A stretch of DNA of 64,000 nt, from assembly GCF_035998675.1 (NCBI RefSeq), contig NZ_DASYHI010000014.1, positions 165,067-229,066 of the forward strand. Direction: 5' to 3'. Position 1 is the first letter of the stretch. Every line of letters begins with the position of its first letter. The DNA comes from Telluribacter sp035998675. GTDB lineage: Bacteria > Bacteroidota > Bacteroidia > Cytophagales > Spirosomataceae. Of this stretch, positions 7,590-17,397 are shown one piece after another. The translations under genes and the position numbers were made by a program. The notes under the pieces are model-generated. The model was not told where the DNA came from. It did no database searches and worked only from the letters and a program-made list of their open reading frames with translations.

Positions 7590-8633
7590 TCACTGTACAT
7601 ACACCACCTTTTCCCGCGGGGCTACTAACTGGCCAATGGGCCGGGCGTCAATCCCAAATTCGGCAAATACTTTTTCTACCTCCTGGGTACTATCGGGCGC
7701 CACGGCAACCAAAAGACCGCCGCTGGTTTGGGGGTCGGCCAGGATGTAGCGCTGGGTTTCGGTCAGGTCACTAACCTTGTGTCCGTAGCTGTTCCAGTTG
7801 CGGGTAGTACCTCCCGGAAACGATTTCTGAGCCAAGTACTCTTCTATATAAGGTAAGATAGGTACTTTGTCGAAGTGGATTTCCGCGCTCAGCCCACTGC
7901 CCCCGGCCATTTCGATCAGGTGGCCCAGCAGGCCAAATCCCGTTACATCGGTCAGGGCTTTTACACCGGGTAACGTACCCAGGGCGGCACCTACCTTGTT
8001 GAGCTGTCGCATCTGGTCGGGGGCCAGCCGGGCGTGTTCTTCCCGCAGAAGCCCTTTTTTCTGGGCGGTAGTCAGGATACCCACCCCGAGTTTTTTGGTC
8101 AGGTACAGCTGGCAGCCTTCGGTCGCGGTGTTGTTCTGCTTGAGGTACCGGGTCTGGACTTTGCCCGTTACGGCCAGGCCGAATATAGGCTCGGGGCTGT
8201 CGATGCTATGGCCACCGGCCAGGGGTATACCCGCTTCGGCACAAATAGCCCGGCTTCCCTCCAGTACCTGCTGAGCCACCTCGGCGGGGAGTTTGTCAAC
8301 CGGCCAGCCCAGGATGGCAATGGCCATCAGGGGAGTGCCGCCCATGGCGTACACGTCACTAATGGCGTTGGCGGAGGCAATACGGCCAAAGTCAAAAGGA
8401 TCATCAACAATAGGCATAAAAAAATCGGTGGTACTTATGATGGACTCCCCGTTGCCCATATCAAAAACAGCCGCGTCATCCCGGCTGTCGTTCCCTACCA
8501 GCAGGGCGGAGAAAGGTTGTGAAGGAGTAGTACTGTGCAGTATTTTTTCCAGCACCGAGGGGGCAATTTTACACCCGCACCCGGCCCCGTGGCTGTACTG
8601 GGTCAGGGCGTAGGACGATATTTCAGTGTTCAT
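7590..8633 (-). CDS. selD: Selenide, water dikinase
   Basis: 347 residues, full length. SelD makes selenophosphate from selenide and ATP. The catalytic motif SHGAGCGCK is at residues 14-22, with Cys19 as the active cysteine (not selenocysteine) and Lys22. Further family motifs are GNDSRDDAAVFDMG, STTDFFMPIVDDP, LAGGHSID and TDVTGFGLLGHL. No selA, selB, mnmH or selenoprotein is in the window, so the use of selenophosphate (selenocysteine, 2-selenouridine in tRNA) cannot be decided here. It is transcribed alone, with 164 bp before the esterase. Confidence 0.95.
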   Translation of the reverse strand: MNTEISSYALTQYSHGAGCGCKIAPSVLEKILHSTTPSQPFSALLVGNDSRDDAAVFDMGNGESIISTTDFFMPIVDDPFDFGRIASANAISDVYAMGGTPLMAIAILGWPVDKLPAEVAQQVLEGSRAICAEAGIPLAGGHSIDSPEPIFGLAVTGKVQTRYLKQNNTATEGCQLYLTKKLGVGILTTAQKKGLLREEHARLAPDQMRQLNKVGAALGTLPGVKALTDVTGFGLLGHLIEMAGGSGLSAEIHFDKVPILPYIEEYLAQKSFPGGTTRNWNSYGHKVSDLTETQRYILADPQTSGGLLVAVAPDSTQEVEKVFAEFGIDARPIGQLVAPREKVVYVQ

Positions 8634-8899
8634 AAAAGTTATATTTTTCCAATTGAAGCAGATTGGTAAAGCGCTGTAAAAGGAGCGGGCAAAGTACTAC
8701 TTTATAAATGAAAAATAGGACGAAATTATAAACCTTTTTTTAGCGTCAAGGTTCAAAATGAGCAGGCTGAGGGGTAGGCATTTTGTTAACAAAAAGTTAA
8801 TATACGCATATATTGAAGTATTAAGCCACTATTCTGCACTATTCCAATAAATCAACGGGTTACGAATAAGAATTTAGTATTTTATTAGGAAGAGGGCCG

Positions 8900-8930
8900 T
8901 TGTTTGCTAATTAAAAAACCTCTTATTTTG
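8900..8930 (+). promoter_or_regulatory. Predicted promoter of the Oar-like TonB receptor
   Basis: TTG at 8900-8902, 20-nt spacer, then TTATTTTG at 8923-8930 (7 of 8 to TAnnTTTG), 66 bp before the ATG at 8997. The rest of the 363-bp gap between selD and this gene is AT-rich, with no frame or strong hairpin seen. Confidence 0.5.
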
Positions 8931-8996
8931 CGGTCGAAAGTCAACAGCCAAAGTTGAATGAGCCTCCAACAATCTCAAACCAAATCCCAAAATCCA

Positions 8997-11900
8997 ATGA
9001 ACAGGAAAAGTTTACTTTTCAAGGTAGTGGGCACAGCGCTATTTGCGTTCGTGTTGTCGTTTTTGAGCGGGCAACTCTACGCGCAGGTAACCTCGTCGTC
9101 CATAACCGGACAGGTAACTGACGCAAAGGGTGAAGCCTTGCCGGGTGCAACGGTAGTGGCGGTGCACTTGCCATCAGGTACCCAGTATGGTACAATTACG
9201 AATGAAGCGGGACGCTATGTGTTTCCGGCGGTGCGTGTGGGTGGTCCTTACCGATTAACGGTGACCTACGTAGGGTACAATGAATTATCCAGAGAAAACA
9301 TTAACGCAAGTCTGGGAACCGCGGCCAACGTTGACATTCAACTGGCGGATGAAGGTACCCAACTGGGTGAAGTAACAGTAGCGGGTTCACGGAGCGACAT
9401 TTTTAGCTCAGACCGTACGGGTGCAGCTACTACCGTTACCCAGGAAGTACTGAACAGCCTGCCAACCGTAGGTCGTACTATCAGTGATTTTACCCGTCTT
9501 ACTCCCCAGGGTAACGGTCGTTCATTCGGTGGTCAGGACAGCCGTCTTAATAACATTACCATTGACGGGGCCGTATTTAACAACGGTTTTGGACTGGGTG
9601 ACCAGCCAGGCGCCCGTACAAGTGTAGCGCCTATTTCACTGGATGCCATTGAAGAAATTCAGGTAAACGTGGCTCCTTTCGACGTACGTCAGTCGGGCTT
9701 TACCGGTGCCGGTATCAACGCCGTAACCCGCTCAGGTACTAACGAAGTAACCGGTTCAGTATTCCACCTGTGGGCCAACAATAATCTGGCTGGTACAAAA
9801 GCGGCCGGACAGGATGTAGCCGTAGCTCAGTTCAATAAGCAAATCACCGGTTTCCGGGTAGGTGCTCCGATTATCAAGAATAAATTGTTCCTGTTCCTGA
9901 ACGGCGAATGGGAAAAAAGAACCGACCCGGCTGACCTTAATAACTGGGTAGCTAACCGGGGACAAAGCGGCGATAACGTAACGCGGGTACTTGCCAGCGA
10001 CCTCGATGCGCTGAGCGCCTTCATGAAAGATAAATTCGGATTCGAAACAGGAGGTTACGAAAACCTTAGCCTCAACACGACCGGTAACAAATTATTGGCT
10101 CGTCTGGACTGGAACATCAACCGTAACCACAAATTCAACGTGCGTTTCTCGTACCTGGATGGTGGAGCAGAGAACCTGATTTCCAACAGTTCATCGGCCG
10201 GTGCCGGTAACCGCCGTAACAACGCCAACTCCATGTCCTTTAAGAACTCGGGTTATATCTTGAATGAGGACATTGTTTCGGTCATTGGTGAATTGAACTC
10301 GACATTTGGTAACAAACTGTCAAACAGCCTGATCGTAGGCTTGACCAGCAACAACGAAGACCGTTCTTACCTGACGCCTGGTTTGTTCCCGACTATTGAT
10401 ATTCTGAAAGACAACAGTACCTATATTTCGGTAGGTATGGACCCCTTTACTCCAAACAACCTACTAAATTATAAGACGTTCCAGTTTATAGATAACCTGT
10501 CGTACTTTGCTGGTAAGCATACATTGACCGCCGGTATCAGCATCGAAAGATTTACTTCCAATAACTCTTTCTACTCGGCCTCTAACGGAGTATATGTATT
10601 TAATTCATTGGAAGACTTCTACTCGGCTGCCAATGCTATCGGACAGAGCCCATCGCCGGTAACGCTGAATCGCTTTCAGTACCGTTACTCTCTGCAAGGA
10701 GGCGATGTGCCGCCATTGCAGCAGCTGAAAGTCTTGTATCCTGGCGTTTATATTCAGGATGAATTCCAGGCTACGCCCAACCTGAAGCTAACAGCTGGTC
10801 TGCGTGTGGATGTGCCAATTTTCGGTAATACTTCATTAGAGAACACGATTGTATCTGGATTGAACTTCCGTACTCCCGATGGTTCTACTATAAAGACCAA
10901 CACCGCTAACCTTCCCGATGCTCGTCCGCTATGGTCGCCTCGTTTTGGATTTAACTGGGACGTAACTGGTGAGAAGACCACTCAGGTACGTGGTGGAACC
11001 GGTATCTTTACCGGTCGTCCTCCATTTGTATGGATTTCTAACCAGGTGGGTAATACGGGAGTATTGAGTGGATTTGTAGATGTGCAGAATACTAAGGCTT
11101 ATCCGTTTACACTGGATCCTTCTTCCTATGCTCCTACGAATACCGACCTTACCAAGGCCACGTTTGACCTCGCTACTACCGACCAAAGCTATAAGTTCCC
11201 GCAGATCTGGCGTACCAACATAGCCTTGGATCAGCGCCTGCCTTTGGGTTTGATAGGTACTGTTGAATTGATTGTTGACAAAAACGTTAATTCTACTATT
11301 TACTATAACATCAACCAGAAGGATATTGGTACGACTACCTTTGCCGGTCCTGATCAGCGTCCCCGTTACGCCGGTACTGCCGCGGCCAACCGCCTCAACA
11401 GCAACGTTACCCGTAACATTTACCTGACCAATACCAGTCAGGGAGGTTCAACTTTAATTACCGCTAAGCTGGAAAAGCCTTATTCCAGAGGTTTCTACGC
11501 CATGGCAGCCTATACGTATGGTAACACCCGTGATATTACCAGTGCAGGTTCTATTGCCTCTGGTTCATTTGAAACTAACCCAACCGTACGTGGTGGTAAT
11601 TTTGCTCCACTTTCTTACGCGGGTAGCGATCAGCGTCACCGTGCAATCGCTTCGCTTTCTTACCGTATCAACTACGGTGGTAAGTTTGGTGGATCCACCC
11701 AGATCGGTCTGTTCATGGAAGGTCGTAACCAGGGGCGCTACAACTTTACTTACGCGGGTGACATGAACGGTGACGGTATATTCAATAATGACCTGCTGTA
11801 CGTTCCTAACAACGCCAGGGATCTGCGTTTTACCAACCTTACTGCCGGTGGACAAACCTTCTCACCTGAGCAGCAGGCAACGGCCTTCGATGCATTCATC

Positions 11901-12284
11901 AATCAGGATCCTTACCTGAGCAGCATACGTGGACAGTACTCAGAGCGTAACGGTGGTATAGCTCCCTGGCGATTCACCACTGACCTGAGCATTGTGCAGG
12001 AGGTATACCTGAATCTAGGTGGAAAGCGTAATACCTTCCAGCTCCGGGCTGATATCCTTCGGGCGGGCAATGCCATCAACAACAACTGGGGCATAGGTAA
12101 TAACCTGGTTAACAGCCGCCCTCTGGCTTTTGTACGGGTTGATCCGGATGGCGTACCTGTTTACCGGATTGCTACGCAGCAAAAAGCCGGTCAGACCGTA
12201 TTGTTGCAGGATTCATTTGTAAAGAGTGCTGGTTTGGGTGACGTATGGCAAATGCAATTGGGCATACGCTATATCTTCAACTAG
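8997..12284 (+). CDS. Oar-like TonB-dependent outer-membrane receptor
   Basis: 1095 residues from the second ATG (MNRKSLLFKVVGTALFAFV), which puts a signal peptide ending at LYAQ directly at the N-terminus; an earlier ATG at 8958 adds 13 residues. After the signal there is a carboxypeptidase-like regulatory domain (SSITGQVTDAKGEALPGATV), a plug with LNNITIDGAVFNNGFGLGDQ and GINAVTRSGTNEVTGSVFH, and a long C-terminal beta-barrel ending in MQLGIRYIFN. The plug and length match Oar-type receptors (Myxococcus Oar and Bacteroidota homologs), which take up large substrates through the outer membrane or export OMV-linked signals. No SusD partner is adjacent. A strong terminator follows. Confidence 0.92.
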   Translation: MNRKSLLFKVVGTALFAFVLSFLSGQLYAQVTSSSITGQVTDAKGEALPGATVVAVHLPSGTQYGTITNEAGRYVFPAVRVGGPYRLTVTYVGYNELSRENINASLGTAANVDIQLADEGTQLGEVTVAGSRSDIFSSDRTGAATTVTQEVLNSLPTVGRTISDFTRLTPQGNGRSFGGQDSRLNNITIDGAVFNNGFGLGDQPGARTSVAPISLDAIEEIQVNVAPFDVRQSGFTGAGINAVTRSGTNEVTGSVFHLWANNNLAGTKAAGQDVAVAQFNKQITGFRVGAPIIKNKLFLFLNGEWEKRTDPADLNNWVANRGQSGDNVTRVLASDLDALSAFMKDKFGFETGGYENLSLNTTGNKLLARLDWNINRNHKFNVRFSYLDGGAENLISNSSSAGAGNRRNNANSMSFKNSGYILNEDIVSVIGELNSTFGNKLSNSLIVGLTSNNEDRSYLTPGLFPTIDILKDNSTYISVGMDPFTPNNLLNYKTFQFIDNLSYFAGKHTLTAGISIERFTSNNSFYSASNGVYVFNSLEDFYSAANAIGQSPSPVTLNRFQYRYSLQGGDVPPLQQLKVLYPGVYIQDEFQATPNLKLTAGLRVDVPIFGNTSLENTIVSGLNFRTPDGSTIKTNTANLPDARPLWSPRFGFNWDVTGEKTTQVRGGTGIFTGRPPFVWISNQVGNTGVLSGFVDVQNTKAYPFTLDPSSYAPTNTDLTKATFDLATTDQSYKFPQIWRTNIALDQRLPLGLIGTVELIVDKNVNSTIYYNINQKDIGTTTFAGPDQRPRYAGTAAANRLNSNVTRNIYLTNTSQGGSTLITAKLEKPYSRGFYAMAAYTYGNTRDITSAGSIASGSFETNPTVRGGNFAPLSYAGSDQRHRAIASLSYRINYGGKFGGSTQIGLFMEGRNQGRYNFTYAGDMNGDGIFNNDLLYVPNNARDLRFTNLTAGGQTFSPEQQATAFDAFINQDPYLSSIRGQYSERNGGIAPWRFTTDLSIVQEVYLNLGGKRNTFQLRADILRAGNAINNNWGIGNNLVNSRPLAFVRVDPDGVPVYRIATQQKAGQTVLLQDSFVKSAGLGDVWQMQLGIRYIFN

Positions 12285-12310
12285 TAAGTACCCATACTAT
12301 CATTATCTAT

Positions 12311-12350
12311 AAAAAGGGATGGCCCGCTTTGCAGCGGGCCATCCCTTTTT
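12311..12350. terminator. Strong bidirectional terminator
   Basis: An 18-bp perfect stem (AAAAAGGGATGGCCCGCT and its complement) with a TTGC loop, ending in five T on the plus strand and five A at the start, so it can serve both the TonB receptor and the converging patatin gene. Confidence 0.92.
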
Positions 12351-12371
12351 ATATTAAAACCTGATTCAGAC

Positions 12372-13298
12372 CTATTCGGCGGCCTTACTTTTTACTTCTT
12401 CGACCCGCTTCATGGTTTCCAGTCCTTGTTTGTACCCTTCCACAATCAGTCGGGAAATATCCTTTTCGGTAAAGTGCTGTAAATTCAATACTAGAGGCTC
12501 ACTTGGCCGGACCACCGTTAGTTTCATGTTTTTGCCACGCAGCACCGAGCGCTCGGCGTAGTTTTCGGCCCAGTTAATATCATTATTGGCAATTTGGTTT
12601 ATTGTAATATCACGTACCCTTTCAAACAGGCTGACCAGGTTACGGTGTCGGAAACCTTCCGGGTGGTATATTTTCTTGGAGTGACAGGCAACAATTACTA
12701 CATCGGTGGCCCCATCTTCAATGGCCTGCCGAACGGGCGCTACCTCGCGCAGGCCGCCATCCATATAAATATCCTTTACACTTCCAATGGGAACGGCGGG
12801 CATCAGCATAGGCAGGGAGGCGCTGGCCATCACATAGTCCATAAAGAATTCGTCCTGGGGTGAAGCATATATCAGCTCGCCGCTGGTAATATTCACCGCT
12901 CCTACCTTGAGCTTTATGGGACTGTTGCGTAAAATAAAACCTTCTACGTTCTGCCGGATGAGGTTGTGCAGCGGGCTGGGGTCGAGCAGGCCATCGTACC
13001 GGCTCATGAGGGTGTACACGCCCAGCGCCATGCGCGACCGCAGCAGGGCAATATCCTGCGGCTGGGCTATGCTTTTTATCCAGAATTCAAGCAGGTAACG
13101 ACCTGCCGAGGGCCAGTTTATCTCTTTTTCTTCAATGGCCTGCCTTCCTGCTTCATTGACCAGGAAAGTTGAGTTTAAGGCCCCAACGGATATACCGTAC
13201 ACCATATCTGGCTTAAAACCGCTTTCCAGTACTGCCTGAATGGCGCCTACCTGAAAGGCGCCTTTGATTGATCCTCCACCGAGTACGAGTGCTTTCAT
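12372..13298 (-). CDS. Patatin-like phospholipase
   Basis: 308 residues. The patatin fold is complete: LGGGSIKGAFQVGA oxyanion loop at the start, nucleophile serine in VYGISVGALNS (GxSxG), and catalytic Asp in IYMDGGLREVAPV (DGG). Such enzymes hydrolyse acyl ester bonds in lipids. No signal peptide is seen, so a cytoplasmic or inner-membrane-facing role is expected. It is convergent with the TonB receptor and divergent from the polyprenyl synthase gene. Confidence 0.9.
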   Translation of the reverse strand: MKALVLGGGSIKGAFQVGAIQAVLESGFKPDMVYGISVGALNSTFLVNEAGRQAIEEKEINWPSAGRYLLEFWIKSIAQPQDIALLRSRMALGVYTLMSRYDGLLDPSPLHNLIRQNVEGFILRNSPIKLKVGAVNITSGELIYASPQDEFFMDYVMASASLPMLMPAVPIGSVKDIYMDGGLREVAPVRQAIEDGATDVVIVACHSKKIYHPEGFRHRNLVSLFERVRDITINQIANNDINWAENYAERSVLRGKNMKLTVVRPSEPLVLNLQHFTEKDISRLIVEGYKQGLETMKRVEEVKSKAAE

Positions 13299-13603
13299 AA
13301 AGTATTTACTTTCCTGGTCAGGGTACGAAGTACCAAAGTGTTATGTGCACCGGACCCGGGGAGTTCGATGCAGTAAATATGCGGGTAATAAAGCAAGTCT
13401 AGGGTAAAAAAACAACTGCTCTTTGTTCCAAATGTTTAAATTGCCCGGACGGCCCCGGTAAACATTTTGGAATGAGAATAGGTATAAACACAAGATTTTG
13501 TAACAAATTTGAAGAACCATTACCTTCAACACGGAATTTAGCTGATACGGACTCATTTCCTGTCGCTACGGGTACCAGCCCATGCCGCACAGCGGCCAAT
13601 ACT
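13299..13603. other. 305-bp divergent intergenic region
   Basis: Separates the patatin gene (minus) from the polyprenyl synthase gene (plus). A frame runs into the synthase from 13472, but that extension has no homology-like sequence. No exact TAnnTTTG promoter was found by eye. Confidence 0.5.
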
Positions 13604-14584
13604 ATGAATATGACCCTTTCGATACGCGAGATACAAGCGCCCATTGCCGACGAAATGAAAGTCTTCGAGCAGAAGTTTCGTCAATTTATGAAAAGTGAGG
13701 TAATGCTTCTCGACCAGATCATGAACTACATAGTTCGGCGGAAGGGAAAGCAGCTCCGGCCCATGTTCGTGTTCCTTTCGGCGGGGGTTTGCGGGCCCAT
13801 TGATGAATCGACGTATAGAGGTGCCGCGCTTATTGAGTTACTCCATACAGCTACCCTGGTGCACGACGACGTTGTGGATGACTCTAACTACCGCCGGGGG
13901 TTCTTTTCGGTCAATGCGCTCTGGAAAAATAAAATAGCCGTGCTGGTAGGTGACTACCTGCTGGCGCGCGGCCTGCTGCTGTCGGTGGACAATAAAGACT
14001 TTGGACTACTTAAAATTGTATCTACGGCCGTACGTGAAATTAGTGAAGGGGAGCTTTTACAAATGGAAAAGGCCCGCCGGCTCGACATTACCGAAGAGGT
14101 ATATTATAATATTATTCGTCAGAAAACCGCTTCCCTGATTGCATCCTGCTGCGCTACCGGAGCCTGTTCGGTAGGAGCCAGCGAAGAGGTAGTCCAGCGC
14201 ATGCACCAGTTTGGTGAAAAGGTAGGCATTGCATTTCAGATTAAGGATGACCTGTTTGACTACGGCGAGGCGGAGGTCGGGAAGCCACTGGGGATTGATA
14301 TCAAGGAAAAGAAAATGACGCTACCGCTGATCTACGCCCTGAACCAGGCGGGCTGGATGCAGAAGCGACAAATGATTAATATCATCCGGAACCAAAGCCA
14401 CAAGCCTAAAAAAGTAGCCGAAGTAATAGCCTTTGTAAAGGATTCGGGCGGAATCGAGTATGCCCAGGGGGTGATGCAGCGGTACGTAGAGGAAGCCCGC
14501 CTACTTTTGCACGAGTTTGAGGATTCTTCCTACCGTACTTCCCTGGAACAACTGGTTCAGTACACCATTGAGCGCAGTAAGTAA
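13604..14584 (+). CDS. Polyprenyl diphosphate synthase (octaprenyl/heptaprenyl type)
   Basis: 326 residues from the ATG at 13604 (MNMTLSIREIQAPIADEM), the usual Bacteroidota start; the frame extends 44 codons further upstream but without family character. Both aspartate-rich motifs are present: LVHDDVVDDSNYRRG and QIKDDLFDYGE, plus GKQLRPMFVF. The enzyme extends isoprenoid diphosphates with IPP, probably giving the side chain of menaquinone. A carotenoid ketolase follows on the other strand, also in isoprenoid metabolism, but convergent, so not the same operon. Confidence 0.92.
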   Translation: MNMTLSIREIQAPIADEMKVFEQKFRQFMKSEVMLLDQIMNYIVRRKGKQLRPMFVFLSAGVCGPIDESTYRGAALIELLHTATLVHDDVVDDSNYRRGFFSVNALWKNKIAVLVGDYLLARGLLLSVDNKDFGLLKIVSTAVREISEGELLQMEKARRLDITEEVYYNIIRQKTASLIASCCATGACSVGASEEVVQRMHQFGEKVGIAFQIKDDLFDYGEAEVGKPLGIDIKEKKMTLPLIYALNQAGWMQKRQMINIIRNQSHKPKKVAEVIAFVKDSGGIEYAQGVMQRYVEEARLLLHEFEDSSYRTSLEQLVQYTIERSK

Positions 14585-14633
14585 TCTTTCCCTTTTATTT
14601 CCCTTCCGGAAATTTAGAAATCAATTGAAGGTA

Positions 14634-15365
14634 CTATTCGTTACCCGCCGAGTAGGTTAGTTCCCGTGCCCGGGGTAGTTTCCACCAGGGCAGGTAGGGA
14701 TAGGCATGGTGCTCCAGGTGGTAGCCAAAGAAGTAGCAGGTCAGGAAAGCCCAGGTATGGTTCAAAGACTGACTGCGGGCATTGAGTGGCGGGTTATGGT
14801 GTTCGCCCCGGTGCGGCAGGTACGTACCAAAAAAGAATAACTGAAAGGTACTAAGTACAGCTGGTGCCATCCAGAACACCACCAGATTTTCCCACGGAAG
14901 TACCTGCTTGAACAGGTTATAGGTTACCGCCATCAACAATATCTGCTTCCAGGATATGTACTCTTTCAGAAAGCTGTAGTACCAGGCCAGAAAAGACGCG
15001 TTGCCTTCGTGGAAGTCGGGGTCGTGGTCGGTGCCCGAGTGCCGGTGGTGGAGGTGGTGCTTGCTGGAAAGCTGCTTGTAATTGTTAAAAGCAAAGAGAG
15101 TGGCCGATAGCCAGCCAATGGCCCGGTTAAGGCGCGGATGCGAAGGGGCTACTACCCCATGAATGGCGTCGTGAGCCGTAATGAATACCCCCGTGTAGAG
15201 GTGCATTTGTATCAGCACAAATAAATAAACCAGTGGGTCGGTAAAGCTGATGGGGTAGTGCAGCAGGTACCCCAAAGACACCAGCCACAACACAAGTACC
15301 GTACAGGCTATCCAAATGCCTTTGTTGCCGATGGGTACGGGAGCTATGCGGGGGATTGACTGCAT
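14634..15365 (-). CDS. crtW: Beta-carotene ketolase (CrtW family)
   Basis: 243 residues from the ATG at 15363-15365; the frame is open to 15524 but that part overlaps the phosphatase remnant. The histidine clusters of the membrane di-iron hydroxylase/ketolase fold are all visible: HDAIHG (65-70), HHLHHRHSGTDHDPDFH (103-119) and YHLEHH (215-220) followed by PYLPWWKLP. FFFGTYLPHR and LNARSQSLNH are typical of CrtW rather than CrtZ or acyl desaturases. It adds 4-keto groups to beta-ionone rings, making canthaxanthin or astaxanthin-type pigments. No other crt gene is in the window. Confidence 0.82.
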   Translation of the reverse strand: MQSIPRIAPVPIGNKGIWIACTVLVLWLVSLGYLLHYPISFTDPLVYLFVLIQMHLYTGVFITAHDAIHGVVAPSHPRLNRAIGWLSATLFAFNNYKQLSSKHHLHHRHSGTDHDPDFHEGNASFLAWYYSFLKEYISWKQILLMAVTYNLFKQVLPWENLVVFWMAPAVLSTFQLFFFGTYLPHRGEHHNPPLNARSQSLNHTWAFLTCYFFGYHLEHHAYPYLPWWKLPRARELTYSAGNE

Positions 15366-15423
15366 GAAAGGTTTGGTGGTTGGGTTTTTAAGCAGAACGC
15401 AACGTAGAGGCGTTTGGTTTCGC

Positions 15424-15644
15424 GCTGGTAGGACTATGTACTGTGCCGAAGATACTACCGTAGGCAACAATAACGCGCAGGTTGGTAAAATGTCACCCCC
15501 GAACCTCCTCACCAGTACCGTCACCGACCAGCCCTCCGGCGTACCAGCATTGTCGACATTGCACTTACCATATCAGCGCTGCTGCACATTCTTCCGCCCA
15601 ATGGCAACGTAGGTATTGCCGTCGGGGAGGCTTTAAAAAAATAA
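15424..15644 (+). pseudogene. Remnant of a second PafA-type phosphatase, large internal deletion
   Basis: From about 15439 the frame reads YCAEDTTVGNNNAQVGKMSP and then PNLLTSTVTDQ, matching residues 119-152 of the intact phosphatase that starts at 15729. After a junction near 15534-15543, the sequence continues one frame over as TSIVDIALTISALLHILPP and onward to GEALKK and a TAA at 15642-15644, matching residues 520-552 of the same protein. About 366 codons between these parts are missing, along with the N-terminus. The two frames do not join, so no product is expected. It overlaps nothing functional and lies 85 bp before the intact gene. Confidence 0.85.
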
Positions 15645-15728
15645 CCAGCAGAAATTAAAGCGGCTCCGAGTCCGGCTTTTCAAACAGGTTTTTGTATTTT
15701 TCCCATCTAAATAAACTTTCTAAATCTT

Positions 15729-17387
15729 GTGAGAAAATTATCGTTTTGGGTATGTGGTTTACTGCTGGCAATTTCAGCCACTGCCCAATCGCCAAAAACT
15801 GCCGCTCCTGCTAATTCAAAACTGCTGGCCCGTCCCAAACTGGTAGTAGGGATAGTAGTGGACCAGATGCGCTACGACTACCTGTACCGCTTCTACGACA
15901 AGTACGGCCAGGGCGGACTAAAACGCCTGATGAACGAAGGCTTTAACTGCCGCAATAACCACTACCACTATGCTTCGACGGTGACGGCGGCGGGCCACGC
16001 GGCCATATATACCGGGTCAATTCCTGCTATCAACGGTATTATCGGGAACGAATGGCACGACCCCCTGGTGGGCAAAGACGTTTATTGCGTGGAAGACAGT
16101 ACCGTAACTACCGTAGGTAGCGACAACGCCCGGGCCGGTAAAATGTCGCCCCGCAACCTGCTGACCAGCACCGTAACCGACCAGCTGCAGATTGGTACTA
16201 ATTTTCGGTCCAAGACCGTGGGAATTGCTATTAAGGACCGCGGAGCTGTACTGCCGGCCGGGCACGCGGCTACGGGGGCCTACTGGTTTGACTCAAAAAC
16301 CGGCAATTGGATTACCAGTACTTTTTATGGAAATGAGCTACCCCAATGGGTGAAGGATTTTAACGCTAAAAAACTACCGTCGGAGTACCTGAAGCGGGGC
16401 TGGCAAACCTTATTGCCCATTGAAGAATACCTCGAAAGTACTTCCGATGACCAACCCTACGAGCGAAAATTGACAGGGGCCGCCAAGCCTGTATTCCCCT
16501 ATGACCTGGCGGGTGTTGCCGGTGATGCTTTTGGTATTATTGCCTCTACTCCCTGGGGTAATTCAATAACTAAAGATATGGCGATTGCCGCCGTAAAAGG
16601 AGAAAACATGGGTAAAGGCAAGGAGACTGACTTCCTGGCGGTAAGCTTTTCTACCCCCGACTACGTGGGCCATGCGTACGGCCCCAATTCCATTGAGGAG
16701 CAGGATATATTTCTGCGGCTGGACCGGGACTTTGCCGAAATGTTTACGTTTTTGGATGGCTGGGTAGGCAAAGGTAACTACACGGTGTTTCTTTCGGCGG
16801 ACCATGGGGTCATGGATATACCGGGTTTCTGGCAGCAGCACCGCCTGCCGGCAGGTTTGCTGGGTATGGGTACTATCAACAACGCAGTTAAGAAAGCCCT
16901 GAATGACCGCTTTGGGGAAGCTAACTACATCAAAGCTTCCGACAACTACCAGCTGTACCTTGACCACAAAGTACTTAGGGATAAAAAGCTTAAAGTTGGG
17001 GACATATACGAAGTAGTACGGGAAACCATGCTACCCATGCCGGGTATTGCCGACGTTATTAATCTGAAAGAACTGGGCCAATCGCACCTGAACCCGTACC
17101 AGCTCGAATTGTACAAAAATGCCTACAACGTAAAACGGAGCGGCGACCTGCAGATCATACCGCAACCGGGTTGGTTTTCGGGAGGTACTACCGGTACTAC
17201 CCACGGCTCTCCCTACAACTACGATACCCACGTTCCGTTTCTGCTGTACGGTTGGGGAATAAATAAAGGAGAAACCCTGCGCCGCACGACCATTGCCGAT
17301 ATAGCGCCTACTATTTCAGCACTGCTGCGCCTGCTACCTCCCGATGGCTCAGTTGGTCTGCCGGTAGAGGAAGCCCTGAAAAAGTAG
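15729..17387 (+). CDS. PafA-type alkaline phosphatase/phosphodiesterase
   Basis: 552 residues, starting with GTG at 15729 (MRKLSFWVCGLLLAISATAQ), which provides a complete signal peptide; no ATG fits. The alkaline phosphatase superfamily metal and nucleophile residues are visible: LVVGIVVDQMRYDYL (Asp45), ASTVTAAGHAAIYTGS (probable nucleophile Thr86), FSTPDYVGHAYGP, and LSADHGVMDIPG. This matches the PafA group of Bacteroidota, periplasmic phosphate-insensitive monoesterases that release phosphate from organic esters. A degraded paralog lies immediately upstream and a terminator follows. Confidence 0.9.
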   Translation: MRKLSFWVCGLLLAISATAQSPKTAAPANSKLLARPKLVVGIVVDQMRYDYLYRFYDKYGQGGLKRLMNEGFNCRNNHYHYASTVTAAGHAAIYTGSIPAINGIIGNEWHDPLVGKDVYCVEDSTVTTVGSDNARAGKMSPRNLLTSTVTDQLQIGTNFRSKTVGIAIKDRGAVLPAGHAATGAYWFDSKTGNWITSTFYGNELPQWVKDFNAKKLPSEYLKRGWQTLLPIEEYLESTSDDQPYERKLTGAAKPVFPYDLAGVAGDAFGIIASTPWGNSITKDMAIAAVKGENMGKGKETDFLAVSFSTPDYVGHAYGPNSIEEQDIFLRLDRDFAEMFTFLDGWVGKGNYTVFLSADHGVMDIPGFWQQHRLPAGLLGMGTINNAVKKALNDRFGEANYIKASDNYQLYLDHKVLRDKKLKVGDIYEVVRETMLPMPGIADVINLKELGQSHLNPYQLELYKNAYNVKRSGDLQIIPQPGWFSGGTTGTTHGSPYNYDTHVPFLLYGWGINKGETLRRTTIADIAPTISALLRLLPPDGSVGLPVEEALKK

Positions 17388-17397
17388 TAGCCTCAAC

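Noticed and set aside
15366..15524. N-terminal extension of the crtW frame
   Set aside because: The extra 53 codons overlap the phosphatase remnant; the ATG at 15363-15365 gives a family-like start.
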